DNA from: Streptomyces sp. Act143
GTDB lineage: Bacteria > Actinomycetota > Actinomycetes > Streptomycetales > Streptomycetaceae
DNA: 64,000 bases
Reading direction: 5' to 3'
NCBI RefSeq assembly: GCF_003143935.1
Contig: NZ_QFRX01000001.1
Coordinates: 1,436,071 to 1,500,070, forward strand
Shown here: piece after piece, positions 52,063 through 61,095 of the stretch
Layout of the letters: each line of letters starts with the position of its first letter
Numbering within the stretch: position 1 is the first letter of the stretch
Translations under genes and position numbers: made by a program
The notes under the pieces: generated by a model
The model's database searches: none
What the model saw: the letters and a program-made list of their open reading frames with translations, nothing else
Told to the model about the DNA's origin: nothing

Positions 52063-53052
52063 ATGAGTCTGGTCCCGCCACCGTTCGATCCCGAGCTGGC
52101 CGCCGCCCTGGAGCCGCTCCAGGACGTGATCGCCTCCGGCCTCACGCTCGACCGGATCGACGAGATTCGGCAGGGGCCGTGGATCGCGCTGCTGGACGAG
52201 CTGGACCTCACCCTCGACGGCTTCTTCCAGACCGAGGACCGTACGGTGCCGGGGCCCGCGGGCGCCCCGGAGATCTCGCTCCTGATCTGCCGCCCCGCCG
52301 CTGCGCCGGCCAAGGGTGCGCGGCCCGTCGTCTACCACGTGCACGGCGGCGGCATGGTCGTCGGCAACAACCGGGTCGGCGTGGACGCTCCGCTGGCGTG
52401 GGCGAGGGAGGTGGACGCGGTCGTGGTGTCGGTCGAGTACCGGCTGGCGCCCGAGCATCCGTATCCCGCGCCGGTGGAGGACGTGTACGCCGGGCTGGTC
52501 TGGACGGCGGAGCACGCGGCGGAACTGGGCGCCGATCCGGAGCGGATCGTCATCGCGGGCGCCAGCGCGGGCGGCGGCCTGTGCGCCGCGCTGGCCCTGC
52601 TCGCCCGGGACCGCAGGGGGCCGCAGGTGATCGGGCAGATCCTGATGGGCCCGATGCTGGACGACCGCGGCGACACCCCGTCCGCGCACCAGATGGCGGG
52701 CGTCGGCCTCTGGGACCGTACGGCCAACGAGACCGGCTGGACGGCTCTGCTGGGCGAGCTGCCAGGCGGCCCGGACGTCCCGGCCTATGCCGCGCCGGCC
52801 CGCGCCGAGGACCTGTCCGGCCTGCCCCCGGCCTTCCTCGACGTGGGCTCCGCGGAGACCTTCCGGGACGAGGTCGTCGCCTACGCCTCCCGCATCTGGC
52901 AGGCGGGCGGGGTGGCGGAGCTGCACGTGTGGCCGGGCGGCTTCCACGGCTTCGACGCCTTCGCCCCGCAGGCGGCCCTGTCCCAGGGGGCGCGGTCGGC
53001 TCGACTGCGCTGGCTGCGCCGGTTGTTGGCGGAGCCGAAGGGTACTGCGTGA
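52063..53052 (+). CDS. alpha/beta hydrolase, hormone-sensitive lipase family
   Basis: 329-residue esterase/lipase. The oxyanion motif HVHGGGMVVGN, the nucleophile elbow GASAGGGLCAAL, and the Asp and His of the triad in FLDVGSAETFRDE and PGGFHGFD are all present. The GASAGGG elbow and HGGG motif define the HSL/family IV group. ATG 52063 follows GTGAGGAGAAGCC. No signal peptide, so cytosolic. Substrate unknown. Confidence 0.9.
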   Translation: MSLVPPPFDPELAAALEPLQDVIASGLTLDRIDEIRQGPWIALLDELDLTLDGFFQTEDRTVPGPAGAPEISLLICRPAAAPAKGARPVVYHVHGGGMVVGNNRVGVDAPLAWAREVDAVVVSVEYRLAPEHPYPAPVEDVYAGLVWTAEHAAELGADPERIVIAGASAGGGLCAALALLARDRRGPQVIGQILMGPMLDDRGDTPSAHQMAGVGLWDRTANETGWTALLGELPGGPDVPAYAAPARAEDLSGLPPAFLDVGSAETFRDEVVAYASRIWQAGGVAELHVWPGGFHGFDAFAPQAALSQGARSARLRWLRRLLAEPKGTA

Positions 53053-53082
53053 CACGGCCCGTGGCCGCACGTCCAGGATCGG

Positions 53083-53436
53083 TCAGCGGAACTCGTGGAC
53101 GACCTCGATCTCGCCCACGATGTGGGCGTTGAACGCGTCGAGCTCCTCCGCCGGCACCCACAGCTCCAGGATCGTCCGTCCGCCCGCCTGCTGGACGGGG
53201 TATCTGCGCAGGAAGTCCGAGTCGACCTCGAAGCGGGTCACGAACCCGGCGCCGCTGTGCTTGACGTTCCAGTCCCGGGCGATCTTCACGGCGTAGTCCT
53301 CGTTCAGGACGGGATAGAAGATCGGCTGCTCGGGCAGCCGGGGCGGCCAGGCCCGCCAGTTCAGCTCGCGCACCAGCTCCAGCTCCTCAGGGCCGGTGGG
53401 ACGCCAGAGGGTCGTCGTGGGGCGGGGGCTGGTCAT
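53083..53436 (-). CDS. small hypothetical protein (database label for relatives: ADP-ribosylation/crystallin J1)
   Basis: 117-residue soluble protein rich in aromatic residues: LWRPTGPEELELVRELNWRA, LPEQPIFYPVLNEDYAVKIA and GRTILELWVPAEELDAFNAH. Relatives are often auto-annotated as ADP-ribosylation/crystallin J1, but the catalytic features of ADP-ribosylglycohydrolases are not visible, so that name should not be trusted. It lies between convergent hydrolase and divergent aldo/keto reductase genes. Confidence 0.75.
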   Translation of the reverse strand: MTSPRPTTTLWRPTGPEELELVRELNWRAWPPRLPEQPIFYPVLNEDYAVKIARDWNVKHSGAGFVTRFEVDSDFLRRYPVQQAGGRTILELWVPAEELDAFNAHIVGEIEVVHEFR

Positions 53437-53576
53437 GGGGTCACTTCCCGGTCGGATCGGATGGGCGCCTGTCGGCGTGGAGACGGTATCCGCTGCTCAG
53501 GACCCGGCACACAGCATTTTCACCGCCCTATACCCGCGTTTGCAATTAACCCGCGCCTGCAACTACAGTCGCCCGC

Positions 53577-54404
53577 ATGAGTACGACCTTCCCCACCGTG
53601 ACCCTCAACAACGGCATCGAGATCCCGCAGCTCGGCTTCGGCGTCTTCCAGGTCCCCGACCCGGAGACGGCCGCGGCGGTCACCTCGGCCCTGGAGGCCG
53701 GCTACCGGAGCATTGACACAGCGGCGATCTACGGCAACGAGGCCGGCGTCGGCCAGGCGATCGCCGCGTCCGGCATCGCCCGGGACGAACTGTTCGTCAC
53801 CACCAAGCTGTGGAACGCGGACCAGGGCTACGACGCCACCCTCAAGGCCTTCGACGCGAGCCTCGCGAAGCTCGGCCTGGACTTCGTCGACCTGTACCTG
53901 ATCCACTGGCCCGTCCCGGACCGTGACCTGTACCGCGAGTCGTGGCGGGCCATCGAGAAGCTGGCCGGCGAGGGGCGGGTCCGCGCCGCGGGCGTCTCCA
54001 ACTTCCAGCCCGCACATCTGCGCCGGCTGCTCGACGACAGCCCGCTCGTCCCGGCCGTCAACCAGATCGAACTCCATCCCGGCCTCCAGCAACGCGAACT
54101 GCGCTCACTGCACTCCGAGTCGGGGATCGCCACGGAGGCGTGGAGCCCGCTGGCGCAGGGAGCGGTGCTGGCGGAGCCGGTGCTGACCGCCATCGCGGAG
54201 CGGTACGGCAAGTCGCCCGCCCAGGTGGTGCTGCGCTGGCACCTCCAGCTCGGGAACATCGTGATCCCGAAGTCCGTCACCCCGGCCCGTGTCCGCGAGA
54301 ACGCCGCCGTGTTCGACTTCGCCCTCACCGACGAGGAGATGACGTCGATCGCCGGACTGGACCGGGGCCTGCGCACCGGCCCGGACCCCGACACCTTCGC
54401 CTGA
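53577..54404 (+). CDS. aldo/keto reductase
   Basis: 275-residue NADPH-dependent reductase of the AKR5/2,5-diketogluconate reductase-like group. The catalytic tetrad is visible: Asp and Tyr in YRSIDTAAIYGNE, Lys in LFVTTKLWN and His in LYLIHWPVP. The cofactor-binding C-terminal IPKSVTPARVREN is normal. Two TGCAA half-sites (53541 and 53558) lie in the promoter region. The preferred carbonyl substrate is unknown. Confidence 0.92.
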   Translation: MSTTFPTVTLNNGIEIPQLGFGVFQVPDPETAAAVTSALEAGYRSIDTAAIYGNEAGVGQAIAASGIARDELFVTTKLWNADQGYDATLKAFDASLAKLGLDFVDLYLIHWPVPDRDLYRESWRAIEKLAGEGRVRAAGVSNFQPAHLRRLLDDSPLVPAVNQIELHPGLQQRELRSLHSESGIATEAWSPLAQGAVLAEPVLTAIAERYGKSPAQVVLRWHLQLGNIVIPKSVTPARVRENAAVFDFALTDEEMTSIAGLDRGLRTGPDPDTFA

Positions 54405-54513
54405 GGTCCCCGGCGAGGCGGCCGATCCGGGCGGCCGACCGTGAGCCGTGTGGTGCGTGCCTCACCGGGGACGGGTTGGCAGGGGCGGAAACCGGGCCGT
54501 ACAAAGGGGCCTC

Positions 54514-55704
54514 ATGAGCGCTCCGAAGCTTCCCCTCGACGGGATCACGGTCGTCAGCCTGGAGCAGGCGGTGGCCGCCCCCTACGCCACCCGGCAACTG
54601 GCCGACCTCGGCGCCCGGGTCATCAAGGTGGAGCGCCCGGGCGACGGTGACTTCGCCCGCCGGTACGACACGACGGTGCACGGCCACTCCAGCTATTTCG
54701 TCTGGCTCAACCGCTCCAAGGAATCCCTCACCCTGAACCTCAAGGACCCCCGGGGACTGGAGATCCTGCACCGGCTCCTCGACGGCGCCGACGTCCTCGT
54801 ACAGAATCTCGCACCCGGCGCGGCCGACCGGCTCGGCCTCGGTACCGACGCGCTCGCCGAGCGGTACCCACGGCTGATCCCGTGCACCATCTCCGGTTAC
54901 GGCACCGACGGCCCCTGGGCGGACCGCAAGTCGTACGACCTGCTGGTGCAGTGCCAGACCGGGCTGGTGTCGCTGACCGGGACGCCCGAGGAGTCAGCGC
55001 GGGTCGGCATCTCCGTCGCCGACATCGCCGCCGGGATGTACGCCTACACCGGGGTCCTCACCGCCCTCTACACCCGCGCCACCACCGGGAAGGCGCACGC
55101 GGTGGAGGTGTCCCTCTTCGAGGCACTGGCCGAGTGGATGGGCCAGCCGGCCAACTACACCCGCTACGGCGGCTTCCAGCCCCCGCGCCTGGGCACCCAG
55201 CACGCCACCATCGCCCCGTACGGCACCTTCACCGCCGCCGACGGCAGGGACGTGCTGTTCTCCATCCAGAACGAGCGCGAATGGGCCGTCCTCTGTGCGG
55301 AGTTCCTCGGCGACCCCGCGCTGACCGAGGACCCCCGCTTCGCCACCGGTTCCGACCGGGTCGCCCACCGCGACGAGATCAACGCCGTCGTCGCCGCACG
55401 CTGTGCGCGGTCCGGCGCCGAGGAGATCCTCAAGGACCTGGAGGACCTCGGGATCGCGTGCGCCGGCGTCAACGACGTGGCGGCGTTCCTCGACCACCCG
55501 GTGCTGGCGGCCCGCGGCCGCTGGCACGAGGTGGGTGTCCCGGGCGCCACCGTCCAGGCACTGCTGCCGCCGGCCGACCTGGCGGGACTGCCGGCCCGCA
55601 TGGACCCCGTACCGGCCGTGGGCGAGCACACGGAGGCGATCCTCAGCGGCTTGGGCCTCCCCCACGACACCGTCGAGGCGCTGCGCGCCGACGGCGTGGT
55701 CTGA
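54514..55704 (+). CDS. CaiB/BaiF (family III) CoA-transferase
   Basis: 396-residue formyl-CoA transferase-like protein. The start MSAPKLPLDGITVVSLEQAV at 54514 gives the conserved N terminus; the longer upstream frame is rejected. Signature segments are LADLGARVIKVERPGDGDFAR, YFVWLNRSKESLTLNLKDP, ISGYGTDGPWADRKSYDLLV (with the family's catalytic Asp in KSYD) and VAPYGTFTAADGRD-like IAPYGTF. It transfers CoA between organic acids. Acceptor unknown. Convergent with the trypsin-STAND operon. Confidence 0.9.
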   Translation: MSAPKLPLDGITVVSLEQAVAAPYATRQLADLGARVIKVERPGDGDFARRYDTTVHGHSSYFVWLNRSKESLTLNLKDPRGLEILHRLLDGADVLVQNLAPGAADRLGLGTDALAERYPRLIPCTISGYGTDGPWADRKSYDLLVQCQTGLVSLTGTPEESARVGISVADIAAGMYAYTGVLTALYTRATTGKAHAVEVSLFEALAEWMGQPANYTRYGGFQPPRLGTQHATIAPYGTFTAADGRDVLFSIQNEREWAVLCAEFLGDPALTEDPRFATGSDRVAHRDEINAVVAARCARSGAEEILKDLEDLGIACAGVNDVAAFLDHPVLAARGRWHEVGVPGATVQALLPPADLAGLPARMDPVPAVGEHTEAILSGLGLPHDTVEALRADGVV

Positions 55705-55744
55705 GGGCGGGGCCGGGCCGGTGCGGGGGAAGTGAGGTCCTGGC

Positions 55745-58700
55745 TCACGGGCAGAAGTGCCCCGCGTTCTCCACCCCGACGCTGTGGAGGATGCTGTTCA
55801 GGTCGCCCCCTTCATACTTGCCGTCGAGGGAGGTGCACAGTGCCGTCACCAGGTCCGCACCGTGCAGCGGGACACGCACCGTCTCGTAGCCGACCATGTA
55901 GTCCATGGTGTCGCCGTGCACGACGACGTCGCCGGGCTCGGCGATTGGCACGATCCTCCCGGGGGCTGTGTCACTCACCTTCAGCGGGCGGTACTTCACC
56001 GTCTCCGTCGCTCTCAGGTAGAACACACCGGAATCCACGAACGCGCCCCGCAGATCGGCGTCCTGGACGGAGACGGACCACTCGGGTCGGTCGCTGTCGA
56101 ACTTCCACAGGGAGATCCAGCCGAAGGACATGACCACCAGTCCGTCGCCGTGCTCCGTGAACGCCACCGGGAACCCCGAATACATGTACCCGACAAGGCT
56201 GTTGACGTCGACGGCTGCCTCGACAGTGCCCAGCCGGCGTGTGCCGCCCTCGCGCAGCGTCCACAGTTCCACCCGCCCGTCGCCGAACAGCACCGCCACC
56301 TGGCCCGGATGGTCCGGGCGCGCCACCAGCCCCACGCAGGTCTCGCTCGCGCGCGAGGTCCGTCCCCGGGCGACACACGGCGCCCCGGCGACGCGTTCGG
56401 GCGGCCGGGCGGGGGTGGCGAAGGAGTACCGGCTCAGCCCGTCCTGGGTGAGCACCGCGACCTCGGTCCGGTTCAGCGCCGCGGCCCCGTGCACGGCGTG
56501 GTCCGGACCCTGAGCCGGCATGGGGCGGAAGGCGGGAGGGGAGTCGTCGAGGCGGAGGTAGCTGAGCCCTTGCTCGTCCCAGTAGCCGAAGAAGGAGTCG
56601 TCCGTCGTCAGCGGGTTGTAGCCGTTCCACCCCCACGGCCCACCGGAGGGGGTCAGCCTGACGGCCTTGCCGCCACCGTGCCTCGGCGCGACCGTGACCG
56701 TCGCGTCGTCCGTCTGCTCGTTCAGGTAGACGGCGTGATCCGTCGTCAGCAGCGCGGGGTTGTCGACATATTCCCAGATCCGTTTCCCTGTGGCGGGGGC
56801 GACGGCCCGGGCCTCGGAACGGACCAGGTCGTCACCGATGTTCTGGACCACCCAGGGAACCCGGTCGGCGGGCGCCACTACGGAGAGCAGGGCGGTGGTC
56901 GTGTAGAACTGGGCGGGTGAACGCACCTGGTAGATCTTGTGCGTACGCAGGTCCAAGAGCATCGTCCAGCCGCCCACGATCGATACCCCCACCGCGAATC
57001 GCCCGGTGAGGTCGAAGGTCATCTCGAGGTCCGGGGCGTACACCTCTGCGTCGGAGCCGCCGGTGCCCGTCACGGTGCGCTTCGACAGCCGTCCGGCCCC
57101 GTCGATGAGATAGGCGGCGATCATGTAGTAGCGGTCCTCGCGAAAAACGGAGATCCCTCGGCCGCTCGCGGCGAACGCCGCGGACGGGACGTCGGCCAGT
57201 GCCCAGTGGGGCGGTGCGGCGGAGTGGGCCTCCACGACCACGGAGGACAGGCCCTTGCGGGGTCCGTCGCGGACGACCGCCACATCGCCGCCGTTCGTCA
57301 CGATCGCCGCGTCGGTCACGCAGTCGCCGCCCCGGGGACGTCCGACCACGCTGTCGACGCGCTCGGGGTGCCTGGACACCGTCCACACCGCGCGCCAGCC
57401 CGTGGTGGTCGGGCACGACCTGCCCGAATTGCCCGTCAGGTGCAGCAACCGGCGCCCGTCGGGCGAGAAGTCGAGACGCAAGGTCGCCAGCCCGTCGGTC
57501 TTCCGCACCGGCGTCCAGCGCTTCGCCGACAGCAGGTCCCACCGCCCGTCCGTCATGCCCCAGACAGCGAGACCGCCGTCCGGGCCGGCAACGGCCACCC
57601 GCGTGCCCGCGTCGTCGACGTCCACCGCGTCCGCTTCCTGCGGGACCCCGCTCAGCGGTGTCATCCGTGCGGTCCCCGAGTCCAGGGCGGTGACGACCGA
57701 CGCGGTCTTCCGCCGGCCGCGCTGGGTCAGCAGAATGATCACCCGGCCGTCGGCCGAGGCCGCGTACTGGGTCACCCCGCTCTTGACGGCCCCGACTCTG
57801 AGGACCTTGGTGCTGGACAGCGACACGTACTGGTTGAGCAACGCGGCCCGCGCCTGCGCGGTGTGCGACCGCCGCCAGGCCTCCAGCGCCAGGGCGATCG
57901 ACTGCGACGGCGAGGACCCCAGCCGGGTGTCCGCCTCCGCCGCCAGCACCTGGGAGGCGATCCGGTCGTTGGCCGCCCGCTGCTGTGCCGCCTTTTGGAA
58001 GGCGAACACCGCCAGCAGCCCCGCCGCGAGCGCCAGCAGCGCGATGCAGGCCGTCGTCACCCGCAGCACCCGTACGCCCCGCCGACGCCGCCAGTCGCTC
58101 TGCTCGATGTAGGCCAGTTCCTCCTTCCCGATGTCCGCGGACCGCCGGGTCCGCCATTCCAGGGCCCGTTCCAGGACCGCTCCCCGCATCAACGCCCCGG
58201 GGTCCCGTGCGTTCTGCTGCCATACGGCGGTGGCGGCGCGCACCTGTTCCTGCCAGGCACGGAACTCCCGGCTCTCCTCCAGCCAGGCGTGCGCCCGCGG
58301 CCACTGACGGATGAGCGACTCGTGCGCCAGGTCAACGATGTCCTCGCCCTCGGCGGTCTGGTTGAGGATCACCAGCCGGGTCTGGCTCAAGGCGTGGGCG
58401 GCGTGCCGGAGTTGGGGGTCCAGGCCGTCGAGGCGGGCCGGGATGCGGACGAAGTCGGCCTTCTCATCGGGGCGGGCCAGCTGGGCGAGCAGCCGGCGCA
58501 GGGTGTCCTCGCCGAGGTCCGCCATGGCGGGCGCGACGGAGTGTTCGGCGTAGGCCGTCAGGGCGCCGCCCACGCGGCCGAGGGATTCGTAGGCGGCGTG
58601 GGTCAACAGGGTGTGCCGGCGCTTCTCCCACAGGCGGGTCAGGGCGAACTGGACGAGGGGCAGACAGCCGGGCTCGGCCTCCGCGTCGTCCACGATGCGC

Positions 58701-59992
58701 TCGGCCAGCCCGGGTTCGAAGGCCAGGCCCGGGACCCGGCCCGCCGAGCCGGTGATCGCCCTGAGCAGGGCCGGGCGGTCGAGCGGCGCGATGATCTGCG
58801 TGCCGTCGCTCAGCAGCCCCGCCATGCCGGGCTCGACGAGGCCGTCCAGAGAGCCGTGCCGCAGGGTGGCGACGACACGCAGGACGCGTCCGGAGACGGG
58901 GCGTACGGCGCGGGTCATGGCGACGGTGAGCGCCAGCAGTCGACGGGCCTCGTCGGGTTCAGTGGCGGCGACCTCCTCGAACTGGTCGAGGAACAGGACG
59001 TGTCCGTGGTCGCCGCTGCGTTCGAGGAGTTCCTCCGTGAGCAGGGCGGCGGTCTCGGTCACATCCCCCTCGGCGGCGCCCGGCTCGATCTCCAGGGCCT
59101 TCGCCAGGGCGCGCACGGGACGGGCGCCGCGGATGGGCCGGAACACGGTCACCGAGTGGCCGCGGGCGCGCAGTTCGGGCAGGACACCGGCCCGGACGAG
59201 GGAGGACTTGCCGCTGCCCGACGCTCCGACCACGGTGACCACCGGATGGCGCAGGACGGCGTCGGTCACCCGGCGGACATCGACCTCCCGGCCGTAGAAG
59301 AACTCCGCGTCCTCCTCCCGGAACGGCTCCAGCCCCCGGTAGGGGCAGCGACGCAGTCCGGGCTGCATGTCGACCAGCGCGGCTGAAGGCACGAGATACG
59401 CGGTGTCCTCGCGTTCGCCGCGCGCGGTGGCGACCACCATGCCGATGACGCCGCCGAGTTCCTCGTCCCAGACGGGGCTGCCGCTGAAGCCGGGGGAGAT
59501 GCGCCGCAGCCGGTCGAACTCCTCGGACAGCGCGATCCAGCCGGCGCCGACCCGGTCACGAACCCGGCCCTGGGCCCACTGGCCGTGCTCGCTGCCGGCG
59601 GGGAAGCCGAGGGCGCGGAATCGGTGGCCCCACAACTCGGTGCCGCTGACCAGCGGGACGGGGCGGACGACCTCCGGGAGTTCCTCGGGCAGCCGCAGCA
59701 GGGCGATGTCGCCTCCGCCGTCCTCGACGACCGGTTCCCAGGCGCTCGTCCGCGTCGGGTAGCCGCGCCGACCGTGCGGGGTGTCGCGGAGCAGCGGGAA
59801 GTCGAGGGTGACCGCGCCTTCGGGCACGTCACGGGAGCGCACGACCTCCTCCCTGCCCAGTGCGTGGGCGACGACATGGGCGCAGGTGCACACGGTGTCC
59901 GGCGCGATGAGGAATCCGGCGCCGACCACGCCGCCGTCCGGCCCCAGCACTCTGGCGACCGCCGGTGCCAGGCGGTCCGCGGCGCTGGTCAT
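55745..59992 (-). CDS. trypsin-like protease / nSTAND NTPase / transmembrane / beta-propeller fusion protein
   Basis: 1415-residue multidomain protein. Residues 1-205 form a trypsin-like serine protease with His39 (TCAHVV), Asp95 (GGGDIALLRL) and Ser170 (SPGFSGSPV), an apparently active triad. CPYRGLEPFREEDAEFFYGR (216-235) opens an nSTAND1-type AAA-like NTPase with Walker A GASGSGKSS (256-264), Walker B VLFLDQFEE (332-340) and a helical winged segment to about 630. One membrane helix spans about 645-665, followed by a coiled-coil-like stretch and a degenerate WD40-type propeller (about 725-1415; repeated ASADGR/SPDGRRLL turns). The start ATG 59992 overlaps the stop of the Trypco1-type gene. 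Established families; the role in conflict or self-recognition signalling is inferred. Confidence 0.88.
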   Translation of the reverse strand: MTSAADRLAPAVARVLGPDGGVVGAGFLIAPDTVCTCAHVVAHALGREEVVRSRDVPEGAVTLDFPLLRDTPHGRRGYPTRTSAWEPVVEDGGGDIALLRLPEELPEVVRPVPLVSGTELWGHRFRALGFPAGSEHGQWAQGRVRDRVGAGWIALSEEFDRLRRISPGFSGSPVWDEELGGVIGMVVATARGEREDTAYLVPSAALVDMQPGLRRCPYRGLEPFREEDAEFFYGREVDVRRVTDAVLRHPVVTVVGASGSGKSSLVRAGVLPELRARGHSVTVFRPIRGARPVRALAKALEIEPGAAEGDVTETAALLTEELLERSGDHGHVLFLDQFEEVAATEPDEARRLLALTVAMTRAVRPVSGRVLRVVATLRHGSLDGLVEPGMAGLLSDGTQIIAPLDRPALLRAITGSAGRVPGLAFEPGLAERIVDDAEAEPGCLPLVQFALTRLWEKRRHTLLTHAAYESLGRVGGALTAYAEHSVAPAMADLGEDTLRRLLAQLARPDEKADFVRIPARLDGLDPQLRHAAHALSQTRLVILNQTAEGEDIVDLAHESLIRQWPRAHAWLEESREFRAWQEQVRAATAVWQQNARDPGALMRGAVLERALEWRTRRSADIGKEELAYIEQSDWRRRRGVRVLRVTTACIALLALAAGLLAVFAFQKAAQQRAANDRIASQVLAAEADTRLGSSPSQSIALALEAWRRSHTAQARAALLNQYVSLSSTKVLRVGAVKSGVTQYAASADGRVIILLTQRGRRKTASVVTALDSGTARMTPLSGVPQEADAVDVDDAGTRVAVAGPDGGLAVWGMTDGRWDLLSAKRWTPVRKTDGLATLRLDFSPDGRRLLHLTGNSGRSCPTTTGWRAVWTVSRHPERVDSVVGRPRGGDCVTDAAIVTNGGDVAVVRDGPRKGLSSVVVEAHSAAPPHWALADVPSAAFAASGRGISVFREDRYYMIAAYLIDGAGRLSKRTVTGTGGSDAEVYAPDLEMTFDLTGRFAVGVSIVGGWTMLLDLRTHKIYQVRSPAQFYTTTALLSVVAPADRVPWVVQNIGDDLVRSEARAVAPATGKRIWEYVDNPALLTTDHAVYLNEQTDDATVTVAPRHGGGKAVRLTPSGGPWGWNGYNPLTTDDSFFGYWDEQGLSYLRLDDSPPAFRPMPAQGPDHAVHGAAALNRTEVAVLTQDGLSRYSFATPARPPERVAGAPCVARGRTSRASETCVGLVARPDHPGQVAVLFGDGRVELWTLREGGTRRLGTVEAAVDVNSLVGYMYSGFPVAFTEHGDGLVVMSFGWISLWKFDSDRPEWSVSVQDADLRGAFVDSGVFYLRATETVKYRPLKVSDTAPGRIVPIAEPGDVVVHGDTMDYMVGYETVRVPLHGADLVTALCTSLDGKYEGGDLNSILHSVGVENAGHFCP

Positions 59993-60324
59993 GGCCGTAC
60001 GGCCCCGCCCTCGGCGCCGTCCCAGGTCGCGGTCACCGTGAAGCTGGCCTCGGTGGCCGCCCTGGCCACCACGACGCCCGCCCCCGCGACGACCTTGATG
60101 CCGAACTCCACCGTCACCGACCGCGGCGCCAGCCCCGCCAGCGTGTCGACGACCGATTGCAGGGCCGGCCGCACGCTCGACAGAGCCGCGTCCAGCGACT
60201 GTGCGCCCTGACGCACTCCGTCGGCCAGCCTGCCCACCCGGTCGACGCCCGGTGCGGCGTCGCCCTGCACCTCGACCAGCAGCACGCTGCCGTCGGCCAG
60301 AGGCAACTCCCCGACGTAGGACAT
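59989..60324 (-). CDS. Trypco1 (trypsin-co-occurring domain 1, CU044_2847-type) protein
   Basis: 111-residue protein starting MSYVGELPLADGSVLLVEVQ (60324, ribosome site AAGGGGGG). A small beta-rich N-terminal part is followed by helix VGRLADGVRQGAQSLDAALS, SVRPALQSVVDTLAGLA, then the beta strands SVTVEFGIKVVAGAGVVVAR and FTVTATW. This matches the Trypco1 pattern as I know it, a domain named for constant association with trypsin-like domains in NTP-dependent conflict systems. It is translationally coupled (ATGA) to the protease-STAND gene. Confidence 0.85.
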   Translation of the reverse strand: MSYVGELPLADGSVLLVEVQGDAAPGVDRVGRLADGVRQGAQSLDAALSSVRPALQSVVDTLAGLAPRSVTVEFGIKVVAGAGVVVARAATEASFTVTATWDGAEGGAVRP

Positions 60325-60364
60325 GGGCCCCCCTTGACTTTCCGTCACCCGAGTCCGAGTTTTC

Positions 60365-60393
60365 ATTACAGCGAGTAACGGTCATGAGCGCAA
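60365..60393 (-). promoter_or_regulatory. promoter candidate of the Trypco1-protease operon
   Basis: On the reverse strand TTGCGC (60393-60388) and TGTAAT (60370-60365) are 17 bases apart, 41 bases before the Trypco1 ATG. The stretch between 60325 and 60488 holds no other gene. Confidence 0.45.
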
Positions 60394-60488
60394 GGGTGAA
60401 AGCGCACACGGCTCAGTACGCCAACACGGCGACCCGAAGCGGTACTCGGTGATCTCTCGCGGCGCGGTGCCGGAGAGGTGACAGCGGT

Positions 60489-61070
60489 TCAGCCGCGGCG
60501 GGCGATGGCGGTTCGCTGGTCGAGGCGGGCGAGGACGCCCTCGGCCCACCGGAGGTTCCCGCGCTCGAAGGCCATGCCGCCGAGGAGGGTGAGGTAGGGG
60601 CCGATGCGCTCGGCGCCGGCGAAGTACTCGTCCTCGGTACGGCCGCCCAGCATGCGGGCCTGCATGCGCTCGTACCGGGCCAGCTTGGCGGCGGAGCGCT
60701 CCTTGCGCTCGGCGACCGCCTCCCGTACCGCACGGATGTCGTCGGCGTCGCCGATGTCGACGCACTGGACCTTGACCATGAGTTCGTCGCGGATGGCCGT
60801 CGGCTTGGCCGGCGTGTCGGCGACGTAGGACCGCAGGACGTCGAGCCCGGCCTCGGTGAGCGAGAAGAGGCGCTTGTTGGGGCGGCGTTCCTGCTGCACC
60901 ACGCGCGCCGAGACCAGTCCTTCGCGCTCCATGCGCTCCAACTCGCGGTAGAGCTGCTGCGGTGTGGCCATCCAGAAGTTGGCGACGGAGGCCTCGAAGC
61001 CCTTGGCGAGGTCGTATCCGGAGGCCTCGCCCTCCAAGAGGGCCGCCATCACCGCGTTGCGCAGAGCCAT
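60489..61070 (-). CDS. PadR family transcriptional regulator
   Basis: 193-residue PadR repressor. The winged helix is MALRNAVMAALLEGEASGYD, FWMATPQQLYRELERMEREGL and RPNKRLFSLTEAGLDVLRSY; the C-terminal Vir-type helical domain carries dimerisation coils (RKERSAAKLARYERMQARML). Same strand as the conflict operon downstream (about 165 bases away), so control of that operon is possible but unproven. The SGNH hydrolase gene lies 25 bases upstream on the same strand. Confidence 0.9.
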   Translation of the reverse strand: MALRNAVMAALLEGEASGYDLAKGFEASVANFWMATPQQLYRELERMEREGLVSARVVQQERRPNKRLFSLTEAGLDVLRSYVADTPAKPTAIRDELMVKVQCVDIGDADDIRAVREAVAERKERSAAKLARYERMQARMLGGRTEDEYFAGAERIGPYLTLLGGMAFERGNLRWAEGVLARLDQRTAIARRG

Positions 61071-61095
61071 GCGGTCAACCTAACAGCCGGTTCGA

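Noticed and set aside
53083..53436. ADP-ribosylglycohydrolase function for the 117-residue protein
   Set aside because: Relatives carry this label in databases, but the protein is too short and lacks the metal-binding residues of that enzyme class.
59993..60409. N-terminal extension of the trypsin-STAND protein
   Set aside because: It overlaps the Trypco1-type gene in another frame; the ATGA overlap at 59992 and the protease fold start fit the shorter form.
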